The translations under genes were made by a program, and so were the position numbers. A stretch of 64,000 bases of DNA from Fennellomyces sp. T-0311. Its lineage: Eukaryota > Mucoromycota > Mucoromycetes > Mucorales > Lichtheimiaceae. Shown here one piece after another: positions 10,980-24,058 of this stretch (positions are counted from its first letter, which is position 1; each line of letters starts with the position of its first letter). Below the pieces are notes generated by a model that was not told where the DNA came from, ran no database searches, and saw nothing but the letters and a program-made list of their open reading frames with translations. The stretch lies in the NCBI GenBank assembly GCA_025266875.1, contig JALLLT010000021.1, forward strand, positions 248,001 to 312,000. The letters run 5' to 3'.

Positions 10980-11724
10980 TTATGATATCTGACCATTGGC
11001 AATCGTTTCGCTGCGGATGGGCTGTCCGTCACTGGTTACCAGTTTATGCCCTTTGTACGTTGCTAGCCTGTCGCCATTCGTCACTAAGAAGGGCGCCACT
11101 GTCTCGAACACTTTTTGTTTCGGTTTCAACACGGGATCCGGGTCGCTGGTGCTTGGATGAGAATCGATTTGGACACGCTCACCGATCTGGCTTGATGGTG
11201 CTGGCTGCAATAGTTCGACGGTATTGTCCTTTGAGGCAGCAAGCAGCATTCCTTCCGAGCGAACACCGCGGAAACGGCTAGGCTTCATATTGCTCACGAC
11301 GACAACGAATTTGTTCTGCAACTGTGTTATAAGCGTCGCGTCTTTAAAAAGGATCAAACAGTATTACCAACAGTGATTCTTTTGCCATGTATGGTGCCAA
11401 ACCGCTCACAATCGTGCGAGGCTCATCTTCATTCAGGTTGACTATTGAAACCCGTCAAACGTTTGGCTCATTTGCGTTGAGGCAATGTGCTTCTTTATTT
11501 CTACCTTGCTCAATGAACAAGTGGCTTGCTTCTGGATGCTGGTCCACACTGACGATTTGACCAACGCGCAGGTTGACGCGATGGATTGGATCGTTTTCGG
11601 AAACGGTATTTGCAGCAGAGTCGGCTGGCTCAGGTGTGGGAGTGTAACATCTGCATGATAGTTGCGAATACGGGATGAGTCGTGTCCTGAAGCGAGACGT
11701 AAAGTTGCACGGAAAACGGAGCAT
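10980..11724 (-). CDS. EMAPII/tRNA-binding OB-fold protein, ARC1/AIMP1-like
   Basis: The start at 11724 gives a basic, Arg-rich N-terminus (MLRFPCNFTSRFRTRLIPYS) resembling a mitochondrial presequence. After an acidic linker comes the tRNA-binding domain: HRVNLRVGQIVSVDQHPEA, HLFIEQV, then EDEPRTIVSGLAPYM, then LQNKFVVVVSNMKPSRFRG, VRSEGMLLAAS, GERVQID. These are the standard blocks of the EMAPII/Trbp111 OB fold found in yeast Arc1, animal AIMP1 and some synthetase tails. Two introns are needed; the 45-base one after ESLL was set by the family alignment. No synthetase or GST-like domain is present, so it is a free tRNA-binding module, perhaps mitochondrial. Convergent with PEX14, with 17 bases between stop codons. 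Confidence 0.75.
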
Positions 11725-12284
11725 TATTATTTTGACTAGCCCCCTTTCCTTGGTTCGGACTATAACCGCATGGAAACGCGTTCACAAGCCCAGCTGAATA
11801 ACGAGCCAAACACTCGTGCGCTGGAACAAAACCATGGAGTATGCTAACAGTTTGTCCGTATCCAGAGTAATATACCAAAAGTGAAGAGAATGAAGAGTCA
11901 AGACCATCAAGACGCTCTTTATGGTACGCAGTTTCCGGATTGATAAGATTTACACAAGAGGTGTCCAACGTTGTAGATAGCAAATGCAATTGGCAAGGAT
12001 TGATTGTGGTATATCCATCCTCCGTTACCAATGGTAGAGCACTACGTAGACAGCTTTTGGCCCATGTGATCGACAAAGTATCCTGGTGTAGGCTAACAAA
12101 GTTTATCATCATCGTTGTTTTTATCGAAAGCCAGGAATTCACCTATCCCATACCGAGCATCAATTGGCCGAAAGGAATGGATCTTATCTTTTATCGTGAA
12201 GCAACGCGCTGTTCCGATAGGCAATGAAATCTTGATCCGGTGACCATCGCTGGAGGAATAGCCTGTGTCGGACGTGGGACACAT
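11630..12284 (-). CDS. unrecognised ORF, possibly two exons
   Basis: A frame from 12284 (MCPTSDTGYSSSDGHRIKIS) can be joined, using a GTATGG donor after the codons for PIDA and an acceptor before CTACACCAG, to a 170-residue open frame ending at 11630. I recognise no domain. The segment LLVYYSGYGQTVSILHGFV faintly recalls the end of a SET-domain methyltransferase (SYGxKSNxxLLxxYGFV), but this is weak. The frame overlaps the start of the ARC1-like gene by about 95 bases, so either its 3' end is spliced differently or it is a decayed gene. It is divergent from MET17. Confidence 0.3.
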
Positions 12285-12682
12285 AATCTTCTTATGAATA
12301 TATGTAGTCAGATCTCATCTTTCGCGGCAGTGAAAGGACCCGAAATTTTGTTGCGCAAAAAAAGGTTTTTGCAGCTAGCAAGGTGCACTTCTTAAAAACA
12401 AAAACAAAAAACCTGTTGCAAGGTCCTCCAAAACGTTGCAAAAGTCGAGGGTGTTGCGAAACTGGGAGTTGGAAAAACCCGGATGCACTGTACAATAATC
12501 GCGTGTGTGGATCACCAATGACATTCGTCCGTATATTTCCTATCTTCTATCCGTGATGCTTCCCAAGACTTTGATAGGTAAGCAGAATCTTCGATGGTGC
12601 CACCCTGTCGTATTGACTATAAAGTGCATTAGCCCTTCTGTTGAGAGCAACAGACACCGAGAGCTCGGCAATTACATATTGA

Positions 12683-14508
<1,826 letters not shown>

Positions 14509-15922
14509 GGCTTCATTCTTTACCGGAGATAATAGATTTTAGTTTACAAATGCACTATCGAGGTTACCCAGGCAAAATATACTTTGTACAATGATGCAGT
14601 GACCGGGATCCTCATGATAATAATGATGAGTATAATATTGCCCGCTGTAGTTATGATTTGCGTGTAACCAAAACATTCTAAACAGGAAAATGATTCTGTA
14701 GTTCTATTTCTAGTGTGGTGTATATGCATGACAGTATGCAAGTATTTACGAGCCGTTGCAGAAACCCCAGCTATCAAACATTTGTCCATCATAAAGCTGC
14801 TGTGAAAATAGTCATACCCACGTACGATACACTTACAAATTATAGCACGAGTGTGCAAAACATGTTGTATCAGTTACTGTACAGTGTACAATTAAGCGAC
14901 TGAAAGGTTTGGATTGTATGTACTGGGATTCCTGTTTGGAAAGTCAAGTCTTTATATATCTCCAAGTTTGTAAACGATTACGTTTAGGTATTATCTACCA
15001 GGGAAAATTAGCTCGAAAACCTGATTACATTCACCTAACTATTGGTAGGATATCATAGTATGACTGTAGGCTTTCGTACAGAGTCAATGGTGGAAAATGT
15101 TTTACCTAATGCATGTATATTTAAGGCTCTCAGTTTGATGACTTCACATACGGATCTTACCAAGGATGCTTCCCTTTCGCTGACTATCAACCTCTTGAGC
15201 TCTCAAGCTCTTCAACAACGTCTTGTAATCCTATGGCTACCATGACTACGGCGTTAACATCAACTATAACTACTTGGAACATTGACAACTACCTATGCAG
15301 CCACAACTGCTGCCACACATAAAATAGCGGTGGTAACTCTTGCCACAGTATGGGCGCCGACTGCACCGACGACGATTTCCAGTACTCTAACACGTACCTA
15401 CATAATAGTCGTTGTTTCTGATCCTACAACCATCACTCATATATTCACATCATCGCTGACAACTGTTATTATACAATTGAAAGTGAATGACACTCATATC
15501 CACAATGACGTAAAAACTATCCAACTGTTTAGCAGTCAGCAGCTATGATATATACCCCTTTCCATCCAGTCTCCATACGTGTGATGAGTAATAGCTTGAT
15601 AAGCCAATTATAAATAGCCTTATATATAAATCTGACAGCAGTATCTCATTATTACTTGGTTCGACGGTCGATTTGTTGATACATTTTGAAATGTGCATCT
15701 TTGGGCAAGGTTGAACTTTTATAATTAGTTATTAATGGTTGGCTATTGGAGATTCTGCAGTCGACAGAGAGAAGTCTCGGTTCGTTGATCCACGACGCTA
15801 CATTTATACGCTATATGCTATGCAGGCAAGGCTTAGCTTGCATTGTTGTTGTCAACAGTAAATTTCTCAAGAGCAGCGCCTCGTTCCGCCTTCGGCTTGG
15901 ACCATCAAAGCGAAAAAAAAGA
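14509..15922. other. 1.4-kb intergenic region with a Thr-rich relic
   Basis: Apart from the relic at 15216-15548, listed separately, no gene is visible. The 3' flank of MET17 is A/T-rich and the last 300 bases form the promoter of enolase-phosphatase E1. Confidence 0.45.
15216..15548 (+). pseudogene. decayed Thr-rich cell-surface protein fragment, copy 1
   Basis: An open frame of about 88 codons is dominated by Thr, Ala, Val and Ser (for example TTTYAATTAATHK, ATVWAPTAPTTISST). It has no signal peptide, and the upstream part is broken by stops. It aligns with the fragment at 20470-20732 in both nucleotide and protein sequence: ATVWAPTAPTTISST matches ATILTPTVLTTVAST. Such Thr/Ser-rich sequence is typical of O-mannosylated fungal wall proteins. 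I read both as remnants of one family; an exon of an unannotated gene is the alternative. Confidence 0.4.
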
Positions 15923-16978
15923 ATGAATTACGACACAGTTGTTCTCGACATTGAAGGAACAATCACTCCCATTACATTTGTCAAGGATACTCTCGTAACT
16001 ATGCAAGCAAACAGCTTAACTATTACTCGACTCACCGGCGTCGGTAGTTTCCGTTTGTTCTTAACGGATTGGACGCGTTCCTTGATCGCAATTGGGGATC
16101 GTCCGATCTCGATGCATACATTGCGCAATTACGGGAACAGGTAGATTTCCGCTTCATTCTTAAAATAACACAGATTAACACTTCGGTAGGCACAAAAAGA
16201 TGTTGATAACGGCCTGACTGGCGCGGTCGTCATTCCAAAGGAAGGGTACATACGTGTTTCGTTTGGCAGCCAGAAAAATTAACTAATTGAGCGTGCAGGT
16301 CTTCCGACGAAATCAAGGCAGCCATTAAGAAAAATATCCAGTGGCAAATGGCAGCAGATCGCAAGATCGGAGCACTCAAGGCATTTCAGGGATACATGTG
16401 GAAGGATGGGTACGCCACTGGCGAGCTCCGGGGCGAGTAAGTTGCGCGGAAACAGAGCAAGTTGCATCAAAACTAATTTGGACACGTAAGGATCTATGCG
16501 GATGTCACTCCTTTGCTGAACAAGTGGCGTGATTCTGGCAAAAAGATGTACATCTATTCATCCGGTAGCGTGCCTGCTCAAAAGCTCATCGTCGGCTACT
16601 CTGACAAAGGCAACTTGACGGAGGTAGGTTCGCTAATTGCGTTGCCGCAAGGCCACAGGTTAAATATAGATGGACACCTAGTACTTCTCGGGCTACTTTG
16701 ATACAGCCGTCGGATTAAAGATCGAGGCTAGCTCCTACGAAAAGATTGCACAGGAAATCGGCGAAAACCCATCAAGAATATTGTTTGTCAGTGACAATAT
16801 TAAGGGTAATTGAATTGTACTTTCATCGAGTTCTTTGTGAATAACAGAAAGTTTAGAAATCCAAGCGGCTAAGCAAGCAGGATATCAAGTTGTTATCTCG
16901 GAGCGACCAGGTAACGCACCACTTGGTCCCGAGAGCAAGGAATTCAAGATCATCACTTCATTCGAACAGCTCTTGTAA
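15923..16978 (+). CDS. UTR4: enolase-phosphatase E1 (methionine salvage)
   Basis: A HAD-superfamily enzyme that converts 2,3-diketo-5-methylthiopentyl-1-phosphate to the acireductone in the methionine salvage pathway. The start at 15923 gives MNYDTVVLDIEGTITPITFV; the DIEGT box carries the nucleophilic Asp (D8 or so) and is diagnostic (DxEGT rather than the usual DxDGT). Further exons give FPFVLNGLDAFLDRNWGSSD, SSDEIKAAIKKNIQWQMAAD, ALKAFQGYMWKDGYATGEL, then YIYSSGSVPAQKLIVGYSD (HAD motif II), YFDTAVGLKIEASSYEKIA and ILFVSDNIKE (motif III). The end is FEQLL with TAA at 16976. Length of about 250 residues fits the family. Six or seven short introns. Downstream of MET17 on the same strand. Confidence 0.93.
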
Positions 16979-17109
16979 AGCAAATACGTACAAAGATGGT
17001 TAACTTTGGATGTGAATGAGATACTTCTATTTGAAGAAGCAAAAGATAAAACTGTTGTGAACTATGTAACAGGATCCAGTGAAGGGTTGGTTGACTCGCT
17101 TTCGCTTAA

Positions 17110-18339
17110 CTATTCGGCTCCCTCGCCGTCATCAACCTTTTTAACTGGCGTAACGTTGACTCCGAATCGGCGGTCTCGGTTGTAATAGAACTGCCACCCA
17201 AAGGAAATCAGGAACAAAACGATAATCACCGACATGATACCGTACACACGTTTGTCGATAATATACTTGACTCGGTGCAACTGGTTGTGATCGATAATGG
17301 ACTTAATACCAGCAGTATACCCAGTATGCGCAATAAAATCGATGCCAACGATGAAAGTGTATCCTCCCACAAAGGAACTCGAAAAAAGAATCACATATCG
17401 TTCCAAGAAAAACGTTAATGCTGCAAAGAAAACCGCGATAGCAATCAAAAAGCAGGCTCGAGGCACGTCCTACCCAGTGGGCAAACCGACCTTAGTACAA
17501 TCGATTGCTATCGTTTCCATCCCATGGTGTACCTGACGGACAACAAGATCCTCACGCCAGCAACAGATAAACAAGCCAAAGGCAAGACCACCCATACCTT
17601 TAAATGCAGTCGTCACATGAGCGAAGTTGGTGTGAACGGCAATGTCAACTTACCCCCAACAAGATAAATCGAGACATTCCAAAGGAATGAAGCGTAGAGA
17701 ACTGCGCCTAGAATGCCCAAGCCTGCGGGAACCGCTATCATTGTGATTGCATTATTCGTGTATCCTCTTGCGGACTGGCTATTGGCCATACCGATCCAGG
17801 TAATTAGACCTATTTTTTTGTTTCTCAGTACCCAATGATTTATACACATTGGTAACAGCTCTTACCAAATGTGAGGAAACCACTAACGGCAAGAGTTGGA
17901 CGGAAGCACCGATATCCGAATACCATGAGATAGCAACCAAGTAAAATCAGCACCGCACCGGCAACGCCCATTTGTGGTGTCACTGTTTGCGCACCGTATA
18001 TATCCTCTGTAACATTTCTTAGTCTCTGATATAGATGAACCCGCAGTGTGAATTCGAAAACTTACTTGGATCATCCGAATATTCATAGACAGTACTCTTC
18101 GGGCAATCATCATAATCGACATCGTCTTTATGGCGACTATGGTCATCATCAAAGCGATCATCATCGTCTCGAGTAAAAAGATCCCGTTTTTCGTTGTCTT
18201 TATTGCGCCGACGGCACGGTGCTAACCAATCATCACGGGCACCATCGACTTCACGTTCGTCATTGACAGAGGATGCTGTAATTGGAAGTATAATTCCAAT
18301 GATAACAAAAACTAGTAGATATGCATAGAGAGGTCGCAT
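17110..18339 (-). CDS. DUF4203/TMEM198-like multispan membrane protein, paralog A
   Basis: The start at 18339 gives MRPLYAYLLVFVIIGIILPI, a signal peptide. A hydrophilic, Asp-rich ectodomain follows, with DNEKRDLFTR, a possible Kex2-type Lys-Arg cleavage site. The body has about seven hydrophobic segments: MGVAGAVLILLGCYLMVFGY, CFRPTLAVSGFLTF, GLITWIGMANSQSARGY, ITMIAVPAGLGILGAVLYA, NVSIYLVGG, FLIAIAVFFAALTFFLERYV, VGGYTFIVGIDFIAHTGY and VYGIMSVIIVLFLISFGW. This layout fits the DUF4203 (TMEM198/TM7SF3-like) family, whose biochemical role is unknown to me. The C-tail is short and acidic. Five introns are inferred. The protein closely matches paralog B at 22401-23741, which lies on the other strand. 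Confidence 0.82.
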
Positions 18340-21300
18340 AGTGCCGTTTAATGCTATGTAACGTTTTGAAATCCGGAAACAAGAGGAGAAATATTAGCAT
18401 TTCCGTTGTTACCGAGATTTTTATAAGAAAAACCATTGTACACGACGTTGTCTAATACAGGAACCATTCGAGCGAACTAACCTGTTGTCTGTTTGCTTCC
18501 TGCTGGTAGAAAATATGTATGTATACATTGAACTTAATAACAAATTTATCAGCTTGAAATACTTGATTCACCATAATTTCACTTCTTTTTATTAACGAAA
18601 GGTTAAGTTTTTTCAGAATGTATGGTGTGTAATACGTAGATTTAAAAGGTATGACCAGAAATTGGCATGTAAGGTGTATCTCACTCTGCAATCACAAATT
18701 GTTGCTTTTGTGGTAGAGGTACGTATTCATTATATGTACTGTCAATTATAACTTGGACTATTCCACTGAGCTGATGTAAAAATGGTAGCTTGGTCCCTCA
18801 AAGGACTCGTACACTTTATACTTGAAAGTAGACATCGAAATTTATGTAAAAAGTATACTTTATACGTATGATAATGAAATCATACCATCTAGGCAAGTTT
18901 TTTTCCTAGTTCGCTTTAAAATGCTTAGAAAGCATTTCAGTAGCCTGCTAACATAATAGGTTATTAATATAAAAGATAATTATTTCTTGCCATCGATCTC
19001 GTTCTCCATTTTATCTAGATGCGGATCATAGAAGCAGTATCGACACTTTTGATTGCGGCAAGTACTATCCTCTGTGATGCACTCTTTTAGAATGGACAGA
19101 AAAACTCAATTCGTTAACTTCCATTGATCTCATTATAGCCTATATCCACAGCAAGATGATGCAGACGTTACTGTCTGTCATTTGGAAAAAGGATATGTAA
19201 AATATCCTATATCGTAAGAAAATCAATAAATCAAAGCTATTTGCCTGCTTTATATACATAAGCAACACTAAAATATAGCCTTACGTCTCCATACATACGT
19301 GATATGGTCACTTATGATCATAACCCCAGACTATTTCACTAACGTTATCTATATATACACTCGTAAGTTTTTGACAGTCGGTAGGTTATTCACTACAAGT
19401 ACACAAATTAAGTCAACTGAATAGAGGGTAATACAGCAGACTACCAGCTTGTAACAAAAGATATTTGCAGCTACCAATTGGTCTCCAACAGCCAGATCGT
19501 TAAAGGCTCATCAAGGATTTCACCGAAAGCCTATGGAACATTTATGCGGCATCAACTGTTAGAGAGGATGTAATTACACAAGGTGGAGACTGCATACTGC
19601 AAATACTAAGTATCAGATTGGTCTTACATCGCTTACCAATGGCCTCTAAACTACTTCTAAAGACCTTTACGGCATATCGCCTGATTACTTTTCGACTTTA
19701 ATAGCGAAGTCACTCCCATCAGTGCCGAACCAGTACATCCTGGCTTAGTATTTTTACTCTGAATATGTGCGTATTGAGCGATGGACAAGAACCATGTTCA
19801 GAGCAATCATTAAGTTCGCTCTCTTCATCGACCGGTATGCTTTTTTTATGGTAGTGGGTGGACAGAGCCATAACTCCGTAATTTGATTAATGACGACCTA
19901 ACTTTTGCGGTTAATGTAAATTAACAAGTTTTGTTACATTATCATTATAAATGGTAACCGGCTAGTTTGCTTTCTTTGATTCCTGTCGCAAATGGTCTGG
20001 GGATACATCAAATTACGACAGATACGTAATACTAGTGATGGTTTTCCTACTTGCCGAACTATTCTCAATTATGTCCTTGAAGGTTCCGGAGATTTATAAT
20101 CAGTAATCGGAAACATTCTACGTAAGATACATACGTAAATACATTAATTGTAGAGTTTAGGGTTATCATGCGACATATAAACCATTTTCCATGAAGGGAT
20201 TAGTTTAATTTAAAGAAGTTATAATACGACCAAGTCTATTCAAATCGCTTGAAATCGGCTTTCCCTGTAGATACTACCTAACGGAGATAATATCAGACCG
20301 TCGGATAAGCCATTTCTGGGATGTACAAGTAAAGGCTCTCGTAGGATCATACGCGTTACTATTATTCACAAGGTACGTATTTCCTATACACCGACATAGG
20401 AATAACCCTCATCTATAAACTCATCAACATTAGAGTCTTTATCGGCAACTTTTGATCCTATAATTACAGCGATTACCGAGCCTCCAACAGCTACCATAAT
20501 GGTTGACGCATTAACATACACCTATTCAACTATATCTATACCCACTCATAAAACAACAGTAAATATTTTTGCCACAATATTAACACCGACTGTATTAACT
20601 ACAGTTGCCAGCACAAAAGTGCACACCTCCACAACAACCGAGATTTCTAACCATGCCATTATCGCTCGTGTGCTCACATCATTGGAAACGGTTACTGTAC
20701 CAGTTGAATATGAGTGGCCACTGTACCAATAATGATAGCGAGAAATTAAGCTGTAAGGTATGTATTTCGAATTTATGGTGTTCGCATAAAGTAATAAGGC
20801 CAGTGATACTTCATGTATTAAGGTATTTCTGGTTAACTATTGATTCGGCTGGTAAGTCATTGATGAATGATTTTGCGGCAGTACCTTTGGAACTGCATCT
20901 ATTAAAGTCTCATTGCTCACACACCTGGTATCGAACTACAGCGGAACCATCATTAATAATCATGTCAGAGCTGTAGCATACTTGATAACTGTGCATCACT
21001 CACTCGTTAAATGAGTGAGCTCCGGGCACGTCATGAGGACAGCTAGTAGTGTAATGTAAGATTGACAATCTGTCAGCTTCAAACGGGTCAAAAGCGTCGA
21101 CAAATCCTTCAGCAGGCCTATGGACATATCTTGATCCTTTCGTTCCCATACCACGACTTCTAAATCACATAGGGTGTCAGAGGTTATATGTCGTCCTTTC
21201 GCGTTTAAAAGTAGCTAATATATACCGAGCAACTCAAGTTCATTGCGCTTCCAGTCCAGAAGCTTTTGCAACAATGTATACAGCTGTCTTTCGTCTGCTT

Positions 21301-22400
21301 TGTACCCAGTAGATTGAAAAGGAACTCTTTTCTGATAAGCTGATCAAAGAAGACCGGTTTTGACATGCCTACCTACACAGCTTTTGCGAGGTTGATGACC
21401 CCTCGATGCGTCCTGCTGGTGGAGCTATATTGGAGATATAATGGGATTTCATTGCGCCAATCGCGACCAACGGGCATCCATATCAGATAACCTTGATGAT
21501 TTGGCCACGAGTATAATGGCGCTAGGTAGCGCTGATATGAACCCAGTTGGTCTTGAATTGGGGTGCTAATGCTGATACCGTAGCCGCTGTTGATTATGAC
21601 GTGACGGAAGAGAAATAGGTACCGTCAGTCATATGAAATCGGCAACCAATGTACTCTTTAATATAATCGCATCTCACACAATCTAGTGAATTGAATATTA
21701 AACGTCAAAGCAAGTGAGCCTACTATTATAATATAGATGAAAGTCTCTTATATAGGAATAAAGGGAGAAGTTGCTTTCATTATTGGTTTCCATCAGAACA
21801 TTAATGACCTTACAGATAATCCAGCTATAGCACTCCCACTGATCACCAAAGTGGCGACTACCTGTCTTTCGAGATTATAATATACATTGACCATCAGTTC
21901 TTTCGGTGAAAAGCAGTGGATTCGAAGCTGGGAGCTTCCAACTATGAATGTTTGTGGTTACATGACTTTGTTGCTAGTGATGTATAGCCTACAAAACTTT
22001 GAACATTTTGCCTTTTGCAGTAGTATAGTTGTGGTACATAAAAATTGATGCGGATTAGGGTTGTACGCCCTCCTGCAGCAACGGTATGCAAGTTGTTCCC
22101 TGAAAAAAGATCGAGACCACTTGTTTACGACAAGAAAAAAAAACAGTTTGGAAATAGACCACTGTCATGCCACGAAAATATCTATTGCTTCAAAATAGTA
22201 GCTGTGTCGACGAAAAACAATGGCCAAATTTGGATTGTGTAACAAACCCAGCTTACCACTCTCAGTACTCTTGACCTGTTTATAGCTCATCCATTATTGT
22301 TGTTGTGTGATCCGTTTATATACATTTACATGGTTGAAATGAAAGAACCCATCTTTCTTTTCTTTTCTAACGTCTTCATTGTGCGAAAAACATAATCACA
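18340..22400. other. 4-kb gene-poor region between the DUF4203 paralogs
   Basis: This A/T-rich stretch has no supportable complete gene. It contains one Thr-rich relic (20470-20732). A short signal-peptide-like start sits at about 19020 (MRIIEAVSTLLIAAST), followed almost at once by a stop. Near 21380-21620 there are several frames with coding-like composition but broken by stops. Together they look like decayed genes. No transposase or terminal repeats were found by eye. Confidence 0.4.
20470..20732 (+). pseudogene. decayed Thr-rich cell-surface protein fragment, copy 2
   Basis: An open frame of about 77 codons from 20499, plus in-frame material just upstream that encodes TEPPTAT-like residues, is rich in Thr, Ser and Val (TYSTISIPTHKTTVNIF, ATILTPTVLTTVAST, TSLETVTVPVEYEWP). 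It is clearly related to the fragment at 15216-15548. No start with a signal peptide is joined to it and the frame stops soon after. It is probably the remnant of an O-glycosylated wall protein gene. Confidence 0.4.
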
Positions 22401-23741
22401 ATGCGGCCGTTCCATGCACTTTTATTGCTATTCCTTATTATTGGCCTTGTCGATTCTGTTTCATCATCACCCATTATCAACAACAAACGTGGTGTAGAGG
22501 ATTTTCATAACAGTACTCCAACATCATCAAGGTGCCACCGTAACAGCAACGATAATGAAAAGCGTGATATTTTTGCGCGCGCCGATGTTGACGAAAGCGA
22601 CAATGGCGGCAACAATGATGATTGTCCATCAGAGACAGCCACCGCAACGGCCACATCAACTGCTACATCCACATCGGATGATTGGTCGGATGACCCAGGT
22701 TTGCTTTTTATACTTTATTTTTTTGGATTACCAGTGCTAATAGTATAAATCAGAGGATGTGTATGGCGGCGACGGGGTCACCCCTCAAATGGGTGTCGTT
22801 GGCGCAATACTTATCGTCCTTGGTATCTATCTCATGGTATTCGGATACCGGTGCTTCCGACCTACACTTGCCGTCAGTGGCTTTATTACATTTGGTACCG
22901 TTCTTCTCTTTAATATTAACATTGATTGCTAAGATATCCATATTATAGGGCTCATCACGTGGGTCGGTATGACCAACAGCCAGTCTGCCGAAGGCTATAC
23001 AAACAACGATATTACAATTATTGCAGTTCCCGTCGGCTTGGGCGTTTTAGGCGCTATACTCTATTCCTTCTTTTGGAATGTATCAATTTACCTTGTTGGC
23101 GGTAAGCTTTTGTACCTTTTCCATGATGCACTATGTAAACTCGTATTTGTACATTCCAATCAATAAGGTATGGGGGGTCTTGCTTTTGGCCTATACATTT
23201 TGTGTTGGCGTGAAGACTTGGTTATCACTCAGGTACCATTAGTCAAACATCGCAGTGTAACTTTAATAACTGTCGTTGATAGGAAGTGGCACGAGCCTGC
23301 TTCTTGGTTGCCATCTCGCTTTTTGTTGCGGCAATCACTTTCTTCATCGAACGTTACGTTATTCTCTTTTCCACTTCCTTTACTGGCGCGTATATATTCA
23401 TTGTGGGCATCGATATCCTCTCACATAGCGGTTACGTTGCTGGCATCAAGTCTATCCTGGATCGAAACATATTGCATAGAGTCAAATATACAATCGATCG
23501 ACGAGTATATGCAATGATGGCCGTAATCATTGTCTTGTTCCTAATCTCCATTGGCTGGCAGTACTTTTATAACCGTAACCGTGACTTTGGAGTCAACTTT
23601 GAACCTGCCAAGAAAGGTGGCGACGATGGCGAAAGCGGCGGCGACGGCGGCGGCGGAGGAAGCGAACATGGTGATGGCCCGCCTAGTGCAGGAGGTGGTA
23701 GTGGAGGAGGAAATGGCGGTGGCGAGAAAACTGAAGGTTAA
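22401..23741 (+). CDS. DUF4203/TMEM198-like multispan membrane protein, paralog B
   Basis: The start at 22401 gives MRPFHALLLLFLIIGLVDSV, a signal peptide. The ectodomain is hydrophilic and holds DNEKRDIFAR, again with a dibasic Lys-Arg, then a Thr/Ala repeat (TATATATSTATSTS). After an intron come TPQMGVVGAILIVLGIYL, MVFGYRCFRPTLAVSGFI, GLITWVGMTNSQSAEGY, ITIIAVPVGLGVLGAILY, GMGGLAFGLYILCWREDL, then CFLVAISLFVAAITFFIERY and the rest of the membrane core. The tail is Gly/Asp-rich (about 45 residues), unlike paralog A. The introns sit at the same places as in A, so this is a gene duplication with introns, not a retrocopy. DUF4203 family; substrate and role unknown. Confidence 0.82.
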
Positions 23742-24058
23742 TCGCCTATTCAATATGTTCTCTCGTTTTCTGTACGCTCTATGTACATCATACATCTCTT
23801 GCTCCTTTCATTTCATATATAAATTGTATCATTTTTATATCTTTTGTTGTAACATGCATAACGACTATATCCAAATGCCTGGAAGCTGTGTTTTCTGTGT
23901 CGAGGCGATGTTCTCGTATTGTAACGGGGTGTAATTGAGATCGGCAACGGGACCATTCCAGCTGAAGCGCAGAAATGCGCGTATTTAATACAGCCAATCA
24001 AGAGTTACCAAGTAAACTTGTGCTGCACCACCTTTTCAACCTCTTTCCTGATCAACAA

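Noticed and set aside
18340..22400. Possible transposon filling the gap between the DUF4203 paralogs
   Set aside because: I found no transposase or reverse-transcriptase motifs and no paired terminal repeats by eye; a decayed gene cluster explains it as well.
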